From an uncultured Eubacteriales bacterium (lineage in GTDB: Bacteria > Bacillota > Clostridia > Oscillospirales > Acutalibacteraceae), in NCBI GenBank assembly GCA_949293815.1, contig CASFEZ010000001.1:62001-126000 (forward strand): 64,000 nucleotides of DNA. The letters are read 5' to 3'. The notes under the pieces are model-generated. The model ran no database searches. It had not been told where the DNA came from and saw only the letters and a list, made by a program, of their open reading frames with translations. The translations under genes were made by a program, and so were the position numbers. Position 1 is the first letter of the stretch; every line of letters starts with the position of its first letter. Positions 33,440 to 42,915 of this stretch are shown here, in pieces.

Positions 33440-34933
33440 ATGGGGTTTTGCGAACATTGTAAAAACGACAACCAAACGACCAATGCCTGCGCTTATTGCG
33501 GGTCGTATGTGCTGTCCGGCAACGGCAGCTTTGTTTTTGGCAACAATATGCAGGCTTCGGTGCCTTGTACATATTATTTTACCAACCGGTATTTGATAAT
33601 CGGGGCCTATTCCGCCAAAGAGCAACAGAAAAAGGCGATCGCCGGCGTGGCGTTCGGCGCAATTGGTATGCTGGCTTCAGAAGCGGTCGGAGCGAGGAAG
33701 ACCGAGCCCTATGGATTTTATGATTTGCGTGAATGTGCGCAGGTAATTTTCCCCTGTTGTGTGAAAGGAGCAGAAAAGGTGCTCGCCGTTCGTTTTATCA
33801 ATCGGGACGGTACCGATTTTGCGCTTGCTTTTACCGATCGGCAGCCAAAAAAGCAAGGACTGGATTTGCTGTTGCAAACCTTTCAGCAGACAGGCATGCA
33901 AGTTGTTTCCGAACCGGTTGTGTATAACTCTTTTTGTGTTAATCCTTTGGTTGACAGTAATACCTATAATCGGCGTATTTGTTATTCCGCCGGCGGATTT
34001 GTTCGGCGGCTACCGGAGCAATTTATTGCGCCGCAAATCGATACCGGGGCGCAGGTATCATATTCCCAAAGCCCGCCTTCTTATGGCATCGCCAACGCAT
34101 CGGAACAGCCGGACGCTTATGCAAATCGCAGGCTTTGCGGTGAACAGAGCGCCGATGAAAACGAAGCCACCAGACTGCTTATCAATCAGCCGTCGGTTAC
34201 CGATCCGCAGGTCGGTACGATGCTCGACGAGCAGACCATAAAGAAGAGAAAGAACCGGCGGCTATTCTTTTCCCTCGGCGGCATCGCAATTTGCCTGGTG
34301 ATTCTTGTGGTGACCTTTGCGCTCAAAGGGGCGTTTATGGAAGAGGAAGAGCCGGTTGATCTTTCTGCCCTTGCTTCCCTTGCCGAGCAATACACCTCCT
34401 CATCTTCCCGACAGGATGATACCTCAGCGGCGAATTCTACCGACACGCCAGAGACAATGCCCTTTTCTTACGGTTCCATAGAAAACAATGTCTATAGCAA
34501 CCAATGGGCAAATCTGCGCTTTGATATGGGAGAGAATTGGGTGGAAGCGCCCCAGGAGGCCTATGATACATATTATACCGATACGACAAGCTGCGATTTT
34601 TATTGTGTGAATGCCAAGAGCCATTTAATTGCGGTTGTTTTTACGGATATATCTTCTATGTGGGAGATCGATTTATATTCTGATGCAGATTTAATGCAAG
34701 ATTATATAGAAGTATTTATTGAGCAGCTTGGTGAACCGGTTTCGCAAAATACAGAAGAAACGGTGTTCGCAGGGCAGACCTATCAGCATAGCGACTTGTT
34801 ATTTTCAAATAATGTCTGCTTCTCCATTTATCTGCGCAGACAGGATGACTATATCATCACTTGTCTGATTACCGGTGAGGATGCCCGGGAAAATGTGCAG
34901 TATGCGACCGGATTCCAACCCCTTGCCGAATAA
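33440..34933 (+). CDS. Zinc-ribbon membrane protein of unknown function
   Basis: A 497-residue protein. The N-terminus has a zinc ribbon (CEHC and CAYC, residues 4-20), a basic-flanked single membrane segment lies at about 275-295, and a serine/threonine-rich linker leads to a C-terminal extracellular domain (about 340-497) of mixed alpha/beta character. The cytosolic region 30-160 may be a PH-like fold (SVPCTYYFTNRYLII), but this is a guess. GGAGGG 7 bases upstream selects ATG 33440 over 33425. It is monocistronic. Confidence 0.72.
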   Translation: MGFCEHCKNDNQTTNACAYCGSYVLSGNGSFVFGNNMQASVPCTYYFTNRYLIIGAYSAKEQQKKAIAGVAFGAIGMLASEAVGARKTEPYGFYDLRECAQVIFPCCVKGAEKVLAVRFINRDGTDFALAFTDRQPKKQGLDLLLQTFQQTGMQVVSEPVVYNSFCVNPLVDSNTYNRRICYSAGGFVRRLPEQFIAPQIDTGAQVSYSQSPPSYGIANASEQPDAYANRRLCGEQSADENEATRLLINQPSVTDPQVGTMLDEQTIKKRKNRRLFFSLGGIAICLVILVVTFALKGAFMEEEEPVDLSALASLAEQYTSSSSRQDDTSAANSTDTPETMPFSYGSIENNVYSNQWANLRFDMGENWVEAPQEAYDTYYTDTTSCDFYCVNAKSHLIAVVFTDISSMWEIDLYSDADLMQDYIEVFIEQLGEPVSQNTEETVFAGQTYQHSDLLFSNNVCFSIYLRRQDDYIITCLITGEDARENVQYATGFQPLAE

Positions 34934-34982
34934 GAATGGCGTACTTTTGTCCATGCTGCGTCAAAGGCGCGAACAGCAATTT

Positions 34983-35034
34983 TCAGGGAAACGATATGGC
35001 TTGGTGCATGTCGTTTCCCTGTTGTTTTGTTTTA
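34983..35034 (+). terminator. Intrinsic terminator
   Basis: CAGGGAAACGA and TCGTTTCCCTG form an 11-bp stem followed by TTGTTTTG. Confidence 0.82.
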
Positions 35035-35077
35035 TCAGCGCAACAGCGATTGTTGCCGTGTCATTTACAGGTATTGC

Positions 35078-35106
35078 TTGACCTTTAACTGCATTTTTTG
35101 TATAAT
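35078..35106 (+). promoter_or_regulatory. Promoter of the sulfatase operon
   Basis: TTGACC (35078-35083) and TATAAT (35101-35106) are 17 bases apart. Confidence 0.8.
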
Positions 35107-35140
35107 TTATTATAGTATATATGAGATCGGGGAAGGTTGT

Positions 35141-37252
35141 ATGAAAAGAAAAATTGAACTCGACAGAGGAAAAAAGAAAGTTCCGCTGATTTTGATGGCG
35201 ATTGGCGTTGCATTGGCGCTGGCGCTGTTGATTGTGCGGCTGAATATTGTGGCTATTCTCTGCGTTTTGTACTGCTGCATCCTGTCGGCGGTGTTCATCA
35301 TTGCCCTGATTGCCAAACAGAAGGTTTATGCGCCCATGGTTTACGGCTTTGCCGCCGCGCTGGCGGGCGTGGCTGCCTACTATATCATCTGGGGCGCGGA
35401 TGCGGGCTTCGGCGCGTTTTCCTCCGGGCTTGCGGGCTATTCCTCGGCGGAAAACAGCCTGTTCACCGGCGAGGGCAATTTCGGAACGCGGCTTTTGGGC
35501 AATATTTTGCTGGCATTGCCCTGCTCGCTCTGCCTGTGGGGACTGTTCTTTGTTGCGCGTAAATCCTTTAAAAAAGAAGGCGCAAAGAAAGCGCTGTCCG
35601 GTCTGCTGAGCGTGCTGCTGACCGGTTGCTGCGTTTTTTATGTATTTACCATGAACCTGCGTTCCAAACCCAATACCGAGCGTCTGTGGGAGGGGCATGA
35701 CGATTATCTGAGCAATGTGGATAAAACCGCCACCGCCGACAGCCCGAATGTGCTCTTTATTTTAATGGACGATTTGGGCTGGGGGGACGTATCCTTAAAC
35801 GGCGCGATTTACGACACGCCGAATATTGACAGCATTGGCGAAAACGGTCTGAATTTTGAGAACTTTTATTCCTCCTATTCCGTCTGTTCCCCCGCCCGTT
35901 TTGCCGCCATGACCGGTCGGTATCCGTACCGCGGCTATGCGGATAATGTGATGTATCCGACCATCAATACCCTTTCCCCCTTCGCGTCTACCCGTGTGTT
36001 CAATGCCATCGAAATGGGCGCAAATGCGGACGGTATGCTCGGCGATGAAGTGACCGTTGCCGAAACCTTTCAGGCGGCGGGCTACAGCACCGGTCTGTTC
36101 GGCAAATGGCACCTGGGCGATTACGGCGAATACCTGCCCACCAACCAGGGCTTTGATTATTTCTACGGCAGCCACCATGTCAACGATATGACCCCCTTCT
36201 ACCATGTGCGGGAGGAGAACGGGGAATATACGATTGTTCACGGTACCGATGCGCTGAAGGATCAGTCCAACGCAACCAAATGGATTCACGAGGAGCTGAG
36301 CGCGTGGATTACCGAACAGGCGCAGTCCGACCAGCCCTTCTTCGCCTGCTATACCTCCCCCTGGCCCCATGCGCCGGTTTATGCGGGCGATGACTTCGAC
36401 GGGGTCAGCGGCATGGGCACCTATGTGGACTGTATGACGGAATTCGATACCTATCTGGGCGAGCTGTTTGACACGATGGACGAGCTGGGCGTTTTGGATA
36501 ATACGATTATCGTCTTTACCAGCGACAACGGTCCCGCGCTGGAGGGCTCCGTTGCCGAGCTGCGGGGCGGAAAATATCTGGCGTATGAGGGCGGACAGAA
36601 GGTGCCCTTTATGATTCGCTGGGACAATGCCGGCGGCGCGCTCGGTCAGGCGGGCGATACGAGAGAGCAGGCGGCAACCTTAGTGGATCTGTACCCGACG
36701 CTGGTTGAGCTTTGCGGCATTACCGGTCAGGGCGGCACGGTGGATAACTACCTGCCCGCGGACAGAATGATCGACGGCAAATCCATGGCACCGCTCCTGC
36801 GTGACGATACGGTGATTCATACCGAGGATTCCCCCATCCTGCATATGAAGCGCGAGGATATCAAAGCCATTCAGTATACCGTTTCCGCCGATTCGGTGAA
36901 GGAGCAGTATCCGGATTATGACTATGCTATTCTTCAGGATAATGCGTTCATTACCTTCAAATACTTCGACCGTATTCAGAACGATAACTCCGCCTTTTTC
37001 GACAAGTACCGCAGCAACTGGCTGCATATTCTCACCGATGACAGCGGCGAGAATTACAACCGTACAACGGTTTACCCGGAAATTGCCGGTGAAATGCACG
37101 ACAAGCTGGACGAGATACAAAGAGACTTCCGAGAAAACCGCCGGGGCGTTCTGACCGGTGAGCAGCTCTCCGGTCAGGCGGAGGAGATGGCGGATACGAC
37201 CGCCGGTACCGCGTCAGAGAGCGGCACGGAAGCGGGAACGGAGGCGCAGTAG
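35141..37252 (+). CDS. Membrane-bound arylsulfatase-type enzyme (Cys-type)
   Basis: A 703-residue protein. The first ~175 residues form about five membrane segments, and the rest is an extracellular sulfatase domain. D210-D211 (ILMDDLGWGD) are metal ligands. The active-site signature is C249-S-P-A-R, whose cysteine must be converted to formylglycine; GKWHLG and TSDNGP follow. The polytopic anchor recalls phosphoglycerol transferases, but CSPAR points to a true sulfatase, probably acting on sulfated glycans. GGGGAAGG precedes ATG 35141. The maturase gene follows after one base. Confidence 0.88.
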   Translation: MKRKIELDRGKKKVPLILMAIGVALALALLIVRLNIVAILCVLYCCILSAVFIIALIAKQKVYAPMVYGFAAALAGVAAYYIIWGADAGFGAFSSGLAGYSSAENSLFTGEGNFGTRLLGNILLALPCSLCLWGLFFVARKSFKKEGAKKALSGLLSVLLTGCCVFYVFTMNLRSKPNTERLWEGHDDYLSNVDKTATADSPNVLFILMDDLGWGDVSLNGAIYDTPNIDSIGENGLNFENFYSSYSVCSPARFAAMTGRYPYRGYADNVMYPTINTLSPFASTRVFNAIEMGANADGMLGDEVTVAETFQAAGYSTGLFGKWHLGDYGEYLPTNQGFDYFYGSHHVNDMTPFYHVREENGEYTIVHGTDALKDQSNATKWIHEELSAWITEQAQSDQPFFACYTSPWPHAPVYAGDDFDGVSGMGTYVDCMTEFDTYLGELFDTMDELGVLDNTIIVFTSDNGPALEGSVAELRGGKYLAYEGGQKVPFMIRWDNAGGALGQAGDTREQAATLVDLYPTLVELCGITGQGGTVDNYLPADRMIDGKSMAPLLRDDTVIHTEDSPILHMKREDIKAIQYTVSADSVKEQYPDYDYAILQDNAFITFKYFDRIQNDNSAFFDKYRSNWLHILTDDSGENYNRTTVYPEIAGEMHDKLDEIQRDFRENRRGVLTGEQLSGQAEEMADTTAGTASESGTEAGTEAQ

Positions 37253-37253
37253 G

Positions 37254-38348
37254 ATGCCGCCGGTATCGCTGATGATAAAGCCCGCTTCGTCCCTGTGTAA
37301 TTTGTCCTGCCGGTATTGCTTTTACCGGGATGTTTCCGCGCACCGGGAGCATCTCGGTTTTGGACAAATGCGCGAGGAAACCGCCGCCGTGCTGATTCGC
37401 AAAGCCTTTGCTTTTGCTGACGGCGCACCGGTGGCGTTCGCCTTCCAGGGCGGCGAGCCGACGCTGCGGGGGCTGGATTTTTTCCGGTTCTTTGTGAAAA
37501 CCGCCCGGGCGGAAAATCAAAAAAACAGCCCGGTGTTTTATTCCATACAGACCAACGGAACAATAATCAACGAGGAATGGGCCGCTTTTTTTACCGAAAA
37601 CCACTTCCTTGTGGGGCTGAGTCTGGACGGCAGCCTGAAGAACAACCGGTTCCGCCTGAAGCCCGACGGACAGAACGCCTTTTACCAAATCATCACCGCC
37701 GCCGAGATTTTCAAAAAGCATAAAACGGATTTTAATATCCTGACCGTGCTCACCGGCTACGCGGCGGAGCACGGGGAGGAGATTTACCGCTATTTCCGCT
37801 CCAAGGGCTTCCGGTATCTGCAATTTATTCCCTGCCTGCGCCCCTTTGATTCCGAAGAGCAGAGCGAATTGTATATGACCGCCGAGCAGTATGCCGATTT
37901 TCTGATTCGGGTGTTTAACCTGTATGTCAAAGACTATGTGCGCGGGCAATATGTGAGCGTGCGGCAGTTCGACAACTGGGTGCGCCTGTATCTGCGCCAG
38001 CCGACCGAGCAATGCGGCATGGCGGGGCACTGCGCCCACCAGTTTGTAGCGGAGGCGGGCGGCAATATCTACCCCTGTGACTTCTACTGTACCGATGCAT
38101 ACCTTTTGGGCAATATTTGGGAAGCGGATTTCAAGACCATGGCGGAGTCGAAAACCGCCGCGGACTTTATCAAAGAGAGCCTGCCCGTGCCCGCGCAGTG
38201 CAAAACCTGTCGGGTCTATCCCCTCTGCCGGGCAGGGGGCTGCAAACGCACCCGCCAAAGCGCCGATTACTGTAAAGCCTACCGCGCCTTTTTTGAGACC
38301 TGCCTGCCGCTGTTCCGGGTGTTTATCGGCGAAAAGCCCCGCGCCTGA
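37254..38348 (+). CDS. Anaerobic sulfatase-maturating enzyme (radical SAM, anSME)
   Basis: A 364-residue radical SAM enzyme that oxidises the active-site Cys or Ser of sulfatases to formylglycine without oxygen. The radical SAM cluster is C15-x3-C19-x2-C22, followed by FQGGEPTLRG. The SPASM region with further cysteines lies beyond 250 (CGMAGHC, YPCDFYC, CKTCRVYPLCRAGGC). The ATG at 37254 begins one base after the sulfatase stop and is served by GGAGG within the sulfatase gene. It should act on C249 of its neighbour and perhaps on the sulfatase at 60913. Confidence 0.93.
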   Translation: MPPVSLMIKPASSLCNLSCRYCFYRDVSAHREHLGFGQMREETAAVLIRKAFAFADGAPVAFAFQGGEPTLRGLDFFRFFVKTARAENQKNSPVFYSIQTNGTIINEEWAAFFTENHFLVGLSLDGSLKNNRFRLKPDGQNAFYQIITAAEIFKKHKTDFNILTVLTGYAAEHGEEIYRYFRSKGFRYLQFIPCLRPFDSEEQSELYMTAEQYADFLIRVFNLYVKDYVRGQYVSVRQFDNWVRLYLRQPTEQCGMAGHCAHQFVAEAGGNIYPCDFYCTDAYLLGNIWEADFKTMAESKTAADFIKESLPVPAQCKTCRVYPLCRAGGCKRTRQSADYCKAYRAFFETCLPLFRVFIGEKPRA

Positions 38349-38381
38349 GGGCGCGAATCCATGAGAAAGGGAGAGAAAACC

Positions 38382-39047
38382 ATGAAGTACTATACCGCCG
38401 CCATTTTTGATTTTGACGGCACGCTGGCGGACTCCGGCGAAGGGATTATCAATTGCGTTTTATACGCGCTGCACAAATTCGGTATTCCGGAAGAGGACCG
38501 ACAGAAGCTGACCTATTTTATCGGGCCGCCGCTGTTTGATTCTTTCCGGGATTTATACGGCGTGTCCGATGCGGACGCCGACCGGCTGGTTGCCCTCTAT
38601 CGGGAGCGCTACCATACCAAAGGCGTGCTGGAAAGCCGCCTGTACGAGGGGATCCCTTCGCTGCTGAAACACCTGCGGCAAAGCGGGATTCCCACCGCCG
38701 TCTGTTCCAGCAAACCGGAAAAATTTGTGCGGGAAATTTCGCAAAATCTCGGGATTCTTGAGGATTTGGACGCGATTTCCGCCGTATCGTTTGCGGATAA
38801 AAACGCCGACAAAGCGCCGCTTTTGCAGAAAGCCCTGGATTTGTTAGGCGTAAAAGCGTCAGAAAAAATCGCCATGGTCGGCGACCGGCATTTTGATATG
38901 GAGGCCGCCGCTACTCTGGGCGTGAGCGCCATTGGCGTGGGCTACGGCTTCGGCAGCCGCGAAGAGCTGCGCCAATCCGGCGCGGACAAAATCGCCGATA
39001 CGGTGGAGGAACTGGAAACCATACTTTTGGAGGAGGAAAGCAAATGA
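38382..39047 (+). CDS. HAD-family phosphatase (Gph/PGMB-like)
   Basis: A 221-residue HAD subfamily IA hydrolase. Motif I is D10-F-D12-G-T, motif II lies in VCSSKP, and motif IV is GDRHFDME. The four-helix cap sits at about 18-85. Candidate substrates are phosphoglycolate or sugar phosphates. AAAGGGAG lies 7 bases before ATG 38382; an ATG seven codons earlier overlaps that site. Its stop overlaps the next gene's start as ATGA, so it belongs to the sulfatase-maturase transcript or a sub-operon. Confidence 0.87.
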   Translation: MKYYTAAIFDFDGTLADSGEGIINCVLYALHKFGIPEEDRQKLTYFIGPPLFDSFRDLYGVSDADADRLVALYRERYHTKGVLESRLYEGIPSLLKHLRQSGIPTAVCSSKPEKFVREISQNLGILEDLDAISAVSFADKNADKAPLLQKALDLLGVKASEKIAMVGDRHFDMEAAATLGVSAIGVGYGFGSREELRQSGADKIADTVEELETILLEEESK

Positions 39048-39568
39048 AAAAAGGAATCGCACTGCTGCTTCTGCTGACCCTTTGCCTCTCTGTTTTTACC
39101 GCTTGCGGAAAGGACAGCGACGCCGACGGCACAACCGACCCCGGCGTCACCGTGAACCGGGAGAACCCCTCGGTCAGCCGGGGCGAAGTGGATATTGCGG
39201 GGGCAAACGGGGAGAATACCGGCGCGGACGCCCCCATCGCCACCGACGCCGCCGGACAGGCGGTTTACCAGAAACCGGTGGACAAAGAGGCGCTGGATTT
39301 GGATACCGACGAGGACATTTCCACCGAGGATTTAAGCTTCACCTATGACGAGCTGGGGCGCATAGCTACCTGCACCTATCTGTTGGACGGAAAGGAAATG
39401 CAGCTGGAATACGGCTATGGCGAGGACGGCGGCATCTCCCTGTTCGGCCTCTATGACGGCACCATGATTGTAGACACCGTCTACTACCCCACCCGCGGCT
39501 TCGACCCCGCCTTGGGCTACACCGCCTACGACGGTTATTACTTCTACGGCTACAGCTTTGCTTCCTGA
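39044..39568 (+). CDS. Lipoprotein of unknown function
   Basis: A 174-residue protein with a type II signal peptide ending at the lipobox F-T-A-C21. The mature part is acidic, with a disordered stretch to about residue 90 and then a small beta-rich domain with repeated aromatic G-Y motifs (LEYGYGEDGG, ALGYTAYDGYYFYGY). It should be anchored at the outer membrane face. GGAGGAGG precedes the ATG, which overlaps the HAD stop. No family is recognised. Confidence 0.75.
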   Translation: MKKGIALLLLLTLCLSVFTACGKDSDADGTTDPGVTVNRENPSVSRGEVDIAGANGENTGADAPIATDAAGQAVYQKPVDKEALDLDTDEDISTEDLSFTYDELGRIATCTYLLDGKEMQLEYGYGEDGGISLFGLYDGTMIVDTVYYPTRGFDPALGYTAYDGYYFYGYSFAS

Positions 39569-39582
39569 AAGGGGAGGGCAGG

Positions 39583-40275
39583 ATGAATATTGCCGTTGTA
39601 GAGGATGACAGCGCCTAGAACCGGGCGCTCTGCCGAATGGCAGGGGAGCTTTCCGGCGAGGGTTCGCAGATTTTTCCCTTTCTTTCCGGCGGGGATTTTT
39701 TATTCCGTTACCGTCCCGGTTTTTTTGATTTGCTGTTATTGGATGTCCAAATGCCCGGCGATGACGGTCTGCGCGTGGCGCGCGAGGTGCGCCGTTCGGA
39801 CGATGGGGTCATGCTCGTTTTTGTTACCGCGCTCTCGGATTATGTATTCGAGGGCTATGATGTGGGCGCGGCGCAGTATCTGTTAAAACCCGTTGACCGC
39901 CGGAAGCTGAAAGATTGTATCGACCGCGCAAAACGCCGCACGGAAGAAACCGAAAAGCTGTATTTCCCCACGCCGGATGGCGTTCGCGGCTTCGGCGCGC
40001 GGGAGATCCTGTATCTGGAAGCGAGCGCCCACCAGACCGAGGTGGTGACGGGAACCGGGCGCTTTGTTTGCAGGGAAGCCTTTGGCGAGGCGGTAAAGCA
40101 CCTGCCCCGGGATTTTGCCTGTCCGCACCGCTGCTATTGTGTCAACCTTCTTCATGTATGGCAGCTGCAAAAACAGGAGCTGGTTTTGGTAAGCGGCGCG
40201 CGTATTCCCATCAGCCGCCGCCGGTACGCCGCCTTTGCCGAAGCGTTTTTACAATATGCGCGGAGGGAGCTATGA
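39583..40275 (+). pseudogene. LytTR response regulator with in-frame amber codon
   Basis: The frame starts MNIAVVEDDSA with a good GGGAGGGCAGG ribosome site, then reads TAG at 39616-39618 (codon 12), then continues open to the normal end. The rest is a full AgrA/LytTR-type regulator: phospho-acceptor in FDLLLLDVQMPGDDG, switch region TALS, LKP, and a C-terminal LytTR DNA-binding domain (about 130-230). The amber is best explained as CAG (Gln) to TAG. An internal ATG at 39637 would make a product lacking the first strand and the acidic pocket. The kinase gene follows with an ATGA overlap. Confidence 0.8.
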
Positions 40276-41030
40276 AAACTTTTTTCATCATCGCGCTGTG
40301 CGCCGTCTTCGTCATGGCCGCAGCGCTTGCGGTGTTTTTCGCTTTGCGCCGGTACGAGGAAAAACGGCTGGAGCGCTACCAAAACGATTTGCTCGAGCGC
40401 CATTACCACGAGGTGGAAACCATGTACCGCCAAATGCGCGGCTGGCGGCACGATTTGAAAAATCACCTGACTACCATGCAGATTCATCTGCAAAACGGGG
40501 ATATGACAAGGCTCAAGAGCTATTTGGAGCAGCTGAACCAGGAGCTGCTGACCGTAGATACGGTGCTGAAAACCGGCAATGTGATGATGGACGCGATTTT
40601 GAACAGCAAGCTGACTTTGGCGCGGGAAAAACAGATTCGCCTGGACGCGACGGCGCGGGTGCCAAAGGAGCTGCCCTTTGCCGATACGGATATCTGCGTG
40701 GTGGTGGGCAATTTGATGGACAACGCCATTGAATCCTGCGCGCAGATTCCCGCGGCGGAAAGACGGTTCATTCGGGTCTATATCGGTATGCTGAAAGGGC
40801 AGCTGTATATCAGCGTTACCAACGCGGTCGGCGGCGCGCTGCGGCGGTCGGGCAAGACCTATCTTTCCACCAAATCCTCCGCCCACGGCTTCGGGCTGTG
40901 GCGCATTGACCGTATTGCCGAAAAATACGGCGGCTATGTCAACCGGCAGGACGAAACCGATGTGTTCGCCACCGAGGTGCTGCTGCCGCTGCCAGAGAAC
41001 AAGAACGAACCACTCACGCACGAAAACTGA
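40272..41030 (+). CDS. AgrC-like sensor histidine kinase
   Basis: A 252-residue kinase with one N-terminal membrane segment (about 5-25), a helical dimerisation region with the H-box WRHDLKNHL (H60), and a GHKL ATPase with NLMDNAIESC as N-box and HGFGLWRI as G-box. It lacks the multi-span sensor of classic AgrC, so the signal is probably sensed in the membrane or by a partner. It is coupled to the upstream regulator by ATGA. The two would control the downstream exporter genes, but the regulator carries an amber codon. Confidence 0.87.
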   Translation: MKTFFIIALCAVFVMAAALAVFFALRRYEEKRLERYQNDLLERHYHEVETMYRQMRGWRHDLKNHLTTMQIHLQNGDMTRLKSYLEQLNQELLTVDTVLKTGNVMMDAILNSKLTLAREKQIRLDATARVPKELPFADTDICVVVGNLMDNAIESCAQIPAAERRFIRVYIGMLKGQLYISVTNAVGGALRRSGKTYLSTKSSAHGFGLWRIDRIAEKYGGYVNRQDETDVFATEVLLPLPENKNEPLTHEN

Positions 41031-41050
41031 CCTCTCGTGCGTGATTTCTG
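41012..41050 (+). terminator. Terminator after the kinase gene
   Basis: TCACGCACGA pairs with TCGTGCGTGA and is followed by TTTCTGTTT. It overlaps the 3' end of the kinase frame and separates the kinase from the exporters. Confidence 0.75.
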
Positions 41051-41097
41051 TTTCTATCGGGGAAAAAGTGTATACTGGGTGCCAAGGAGATGAGGGT

Positions 41098-42915
41098 ATG
41101 AAGAAACGGCAGAAAAAGACAGCGCAAACATTCCGTTCATCGGCGGCCGCGTATCTTTTGGCTATGCTGCCGCCTGCGGGTCGAGTGCGCCTGCTGCTGT
41201 CGGCGGCGGTCAATCTGCTGCTGCCGCTGTTCCCTGCGGCGGTGCTGGGGCTGGTCATTGGAATGATTGAAGACGGCGGGGAAAGCCGCGATTTGGTGCT
41301 GCCTGTTTTGCTGTGCAGCTTGGGCAGCGCGTTTAGTCTTACGCTGAAAAACATACTGGAAGGGTTCCTTGCGCTGGACGGTGCCGAGCTGCGCGCGGCG
41401 GGTATGCGCCGTATTTTATCGGCAAGTATGGGGATTCCCTATCAGAATATGGAATCCCGCAAAGCGCGCAAAGCACTGGATCGTGCCAATGAATTTGTCG
41501 GCGGTGGCGGCGGGGATATGCCCGGCATGGCGTCCGCCCCCCAGAGCATGGCGGCGCTTTTGTGCTGTCTTTTCGGCATGAGTGCCGTGCCCGCCATGCT
41601 TTGGGGGGTCAGCCCCTGGCTTTCGGCGCTGATGCTGTTTTGCGGCGGCAGCAGCTTCGCTGTTGAATTGCACATCGCAAAAAAGAATAATTCTTTTCAT
41701 TACCAGCAGATGCTGCCCCTTACCATGAAAATCCGTTACCTTTCCCACGGAAAGCCCACCGAAATCGCCGCCGCCAAGGATATTCGCATTTTTGACCTGT
41801 CCGCCTGGTTCTCGCCGCTGATTACCGCGCTGACCGGCGACCGGATGAACAGGATGCGCGGCTTTTTTCAGCGGTTTTCCGCCTGGCAGCTGCTGCTTTT
41901 GCTGCTGTCGCTGTTGCGGGATGGGGGAATGCTCGCCTTTCTGCTGCGCGGTGTTTTCAGCGGTACGATAACGGCGGGGGCGTTTGCTTTCTATTTCGGG
42001 CTGGTCAATGCCTTTACCGCCTGGGTGGGGCAAATGGCGCAGCTTTGCGCCATTTGGCGGCAAACCGCCTTACAGTGCGCCGATTACCGCGCCTTTACCG
42101 AGCAGCCTCAGCCCTTCGGCGGCGACAGGGAACCTGCGGCGCTTTCGGAAGCGGACTGCGGGGTCGTCTTTGACCGGGTTTGTTTTTCCTATGATGCGCA
42201 AAGCGAGGCGCTGTCGGATGTTTCCTTTACCGTTCGTCCCGGCGAAAAGATTGCCATTGTCGGCGCAAACGGCGCGGGCAAGACCACCTGTATGAAGCTG
42301 CTCTGCGGTCTGTATCAGCCGGATGCGGGCAGCATTGTCATCGGCGGAAAAGATACGCGAAATTGGGAAAAACCGGCGCTGATTTCCCTGTTTTCCGCCG
42401 TATTTCAGGACGCCTTCCTTTTGGCGGGAACGGTGGCGCAGAATGTAACGCTTTGCACCGCGCCCGACCGGCAGCGGGTCAGGCAGACGCTGGAAAAGGC
42501 GGGGCTTTGGGAAAAAATTGCCGCCCTGCCAAAGGGGATGGATACGCCGCTGAACAAAGAGCTGTTCGCGGACGGCGTTGCCCTGTCCGGCGGCGAGCTG
42601 CAAAAGCTCTTTTTTGCCCGGGCGCTGTATAAAGATGCGCCTGTCATGATATTGGACGAACCGACGGCATCGCTCGACCCGATTGCCGAAAACGAGCTGT
42701 ATCGCCGTTTTCACGCCCTGACGCAGGATAAAACCGTGTTTTATATCTCCCACCGCCTGTCCTCCACCCGTTTTTGCGACCGGATTCTGTTTTTTTCGGA
42801 CGGGCGCATTGCCGAAACCGGCACCCACGAAGAGCTGATGGCAAAACGGGGCGGCTATTACCGGATGTTCACCATGCAGAGCTATTATTACAGAAAAGGG
42901 GAGATGCAGCCGTGA
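41098..42915 (+). CDS. ABC exporter half-transporter
   Basis: A 605-residue protein with a membrane domain of five or six segments (about 15-330) and an ATPase (365-600). Walker A is GANGAGKTT, signature LSGGELQK, Walker B MILDEPTAS and H-loop YISHRLSS, all intact. This subfamily is often next to peptide or bacteriocin genes and Agr-like regulators; its substrate here is unknown. AAGGAGATG lies upstream of ATG 41098. It overlaps the next exporter gene. Confidence 0.88.
   Translation: MKKRQKKTAQTFRSSAAAYLLAMLPPAGRVRLLLSAAVNLLLPLFPAAVLGLVIGMIEDGGESRDLVLPVLLCSLGSAFSLTLKNILEGFLALDGAELRAAGMRRILSASMGIPYQNMESRKARKALDRANEFVGGGGGDMPGMASAPQSMAALLCCLFGMSAVPAMLWGVSPWLSALMLFCGGSSFAVELHIAKKNNSFHYQQMLPLTMKIRYLSHGKPTEIAAAKDIRIFDLSAWFSPLITALTGDRMNRMRGFFQRFSAWQLLLLLLSLLRDGGMLAFLLRGVFSGTITAGAFAFYFGLVNAFTAWVGQMAQLCAIWRQTALQCADYRAFTEQPQPFGGDREPAALSEADCGVVFDRVCFSYDAQSEALSDVSFTVRPGEKIAIVGANGAGKTTCMKLLCGLYQPDAGSIVIGGKDTRNWEKPALISLFSAVFQDAFLLAGTVAQNVTLCTAPDRQRVRQTLEKAGLWEKIAALPKGMDTPLNKELFADGVALSGGELQKLFFARALYKDAPVMILDEPTASLDPIAENELYRRFHALTQDKTVFYISHRLSSTRFCDRILFFSDGRIAETGTHEELMAKRGGYYRMFTMQSYYYRKGEMQP

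Noticed and set aside
37032-38258. 408-codon antisense frame over the sulfatase/maturase genes
   Set aside because: It mirrors the radical SAM gene, whose cysteine motifs are unmistakable on the plus strand.
39616-39618. Genome-wide reassignment of TAG
   Set aside because: Several intact genes in the window end in TAG at sensible positions, so TAG is an ordinary stop here.
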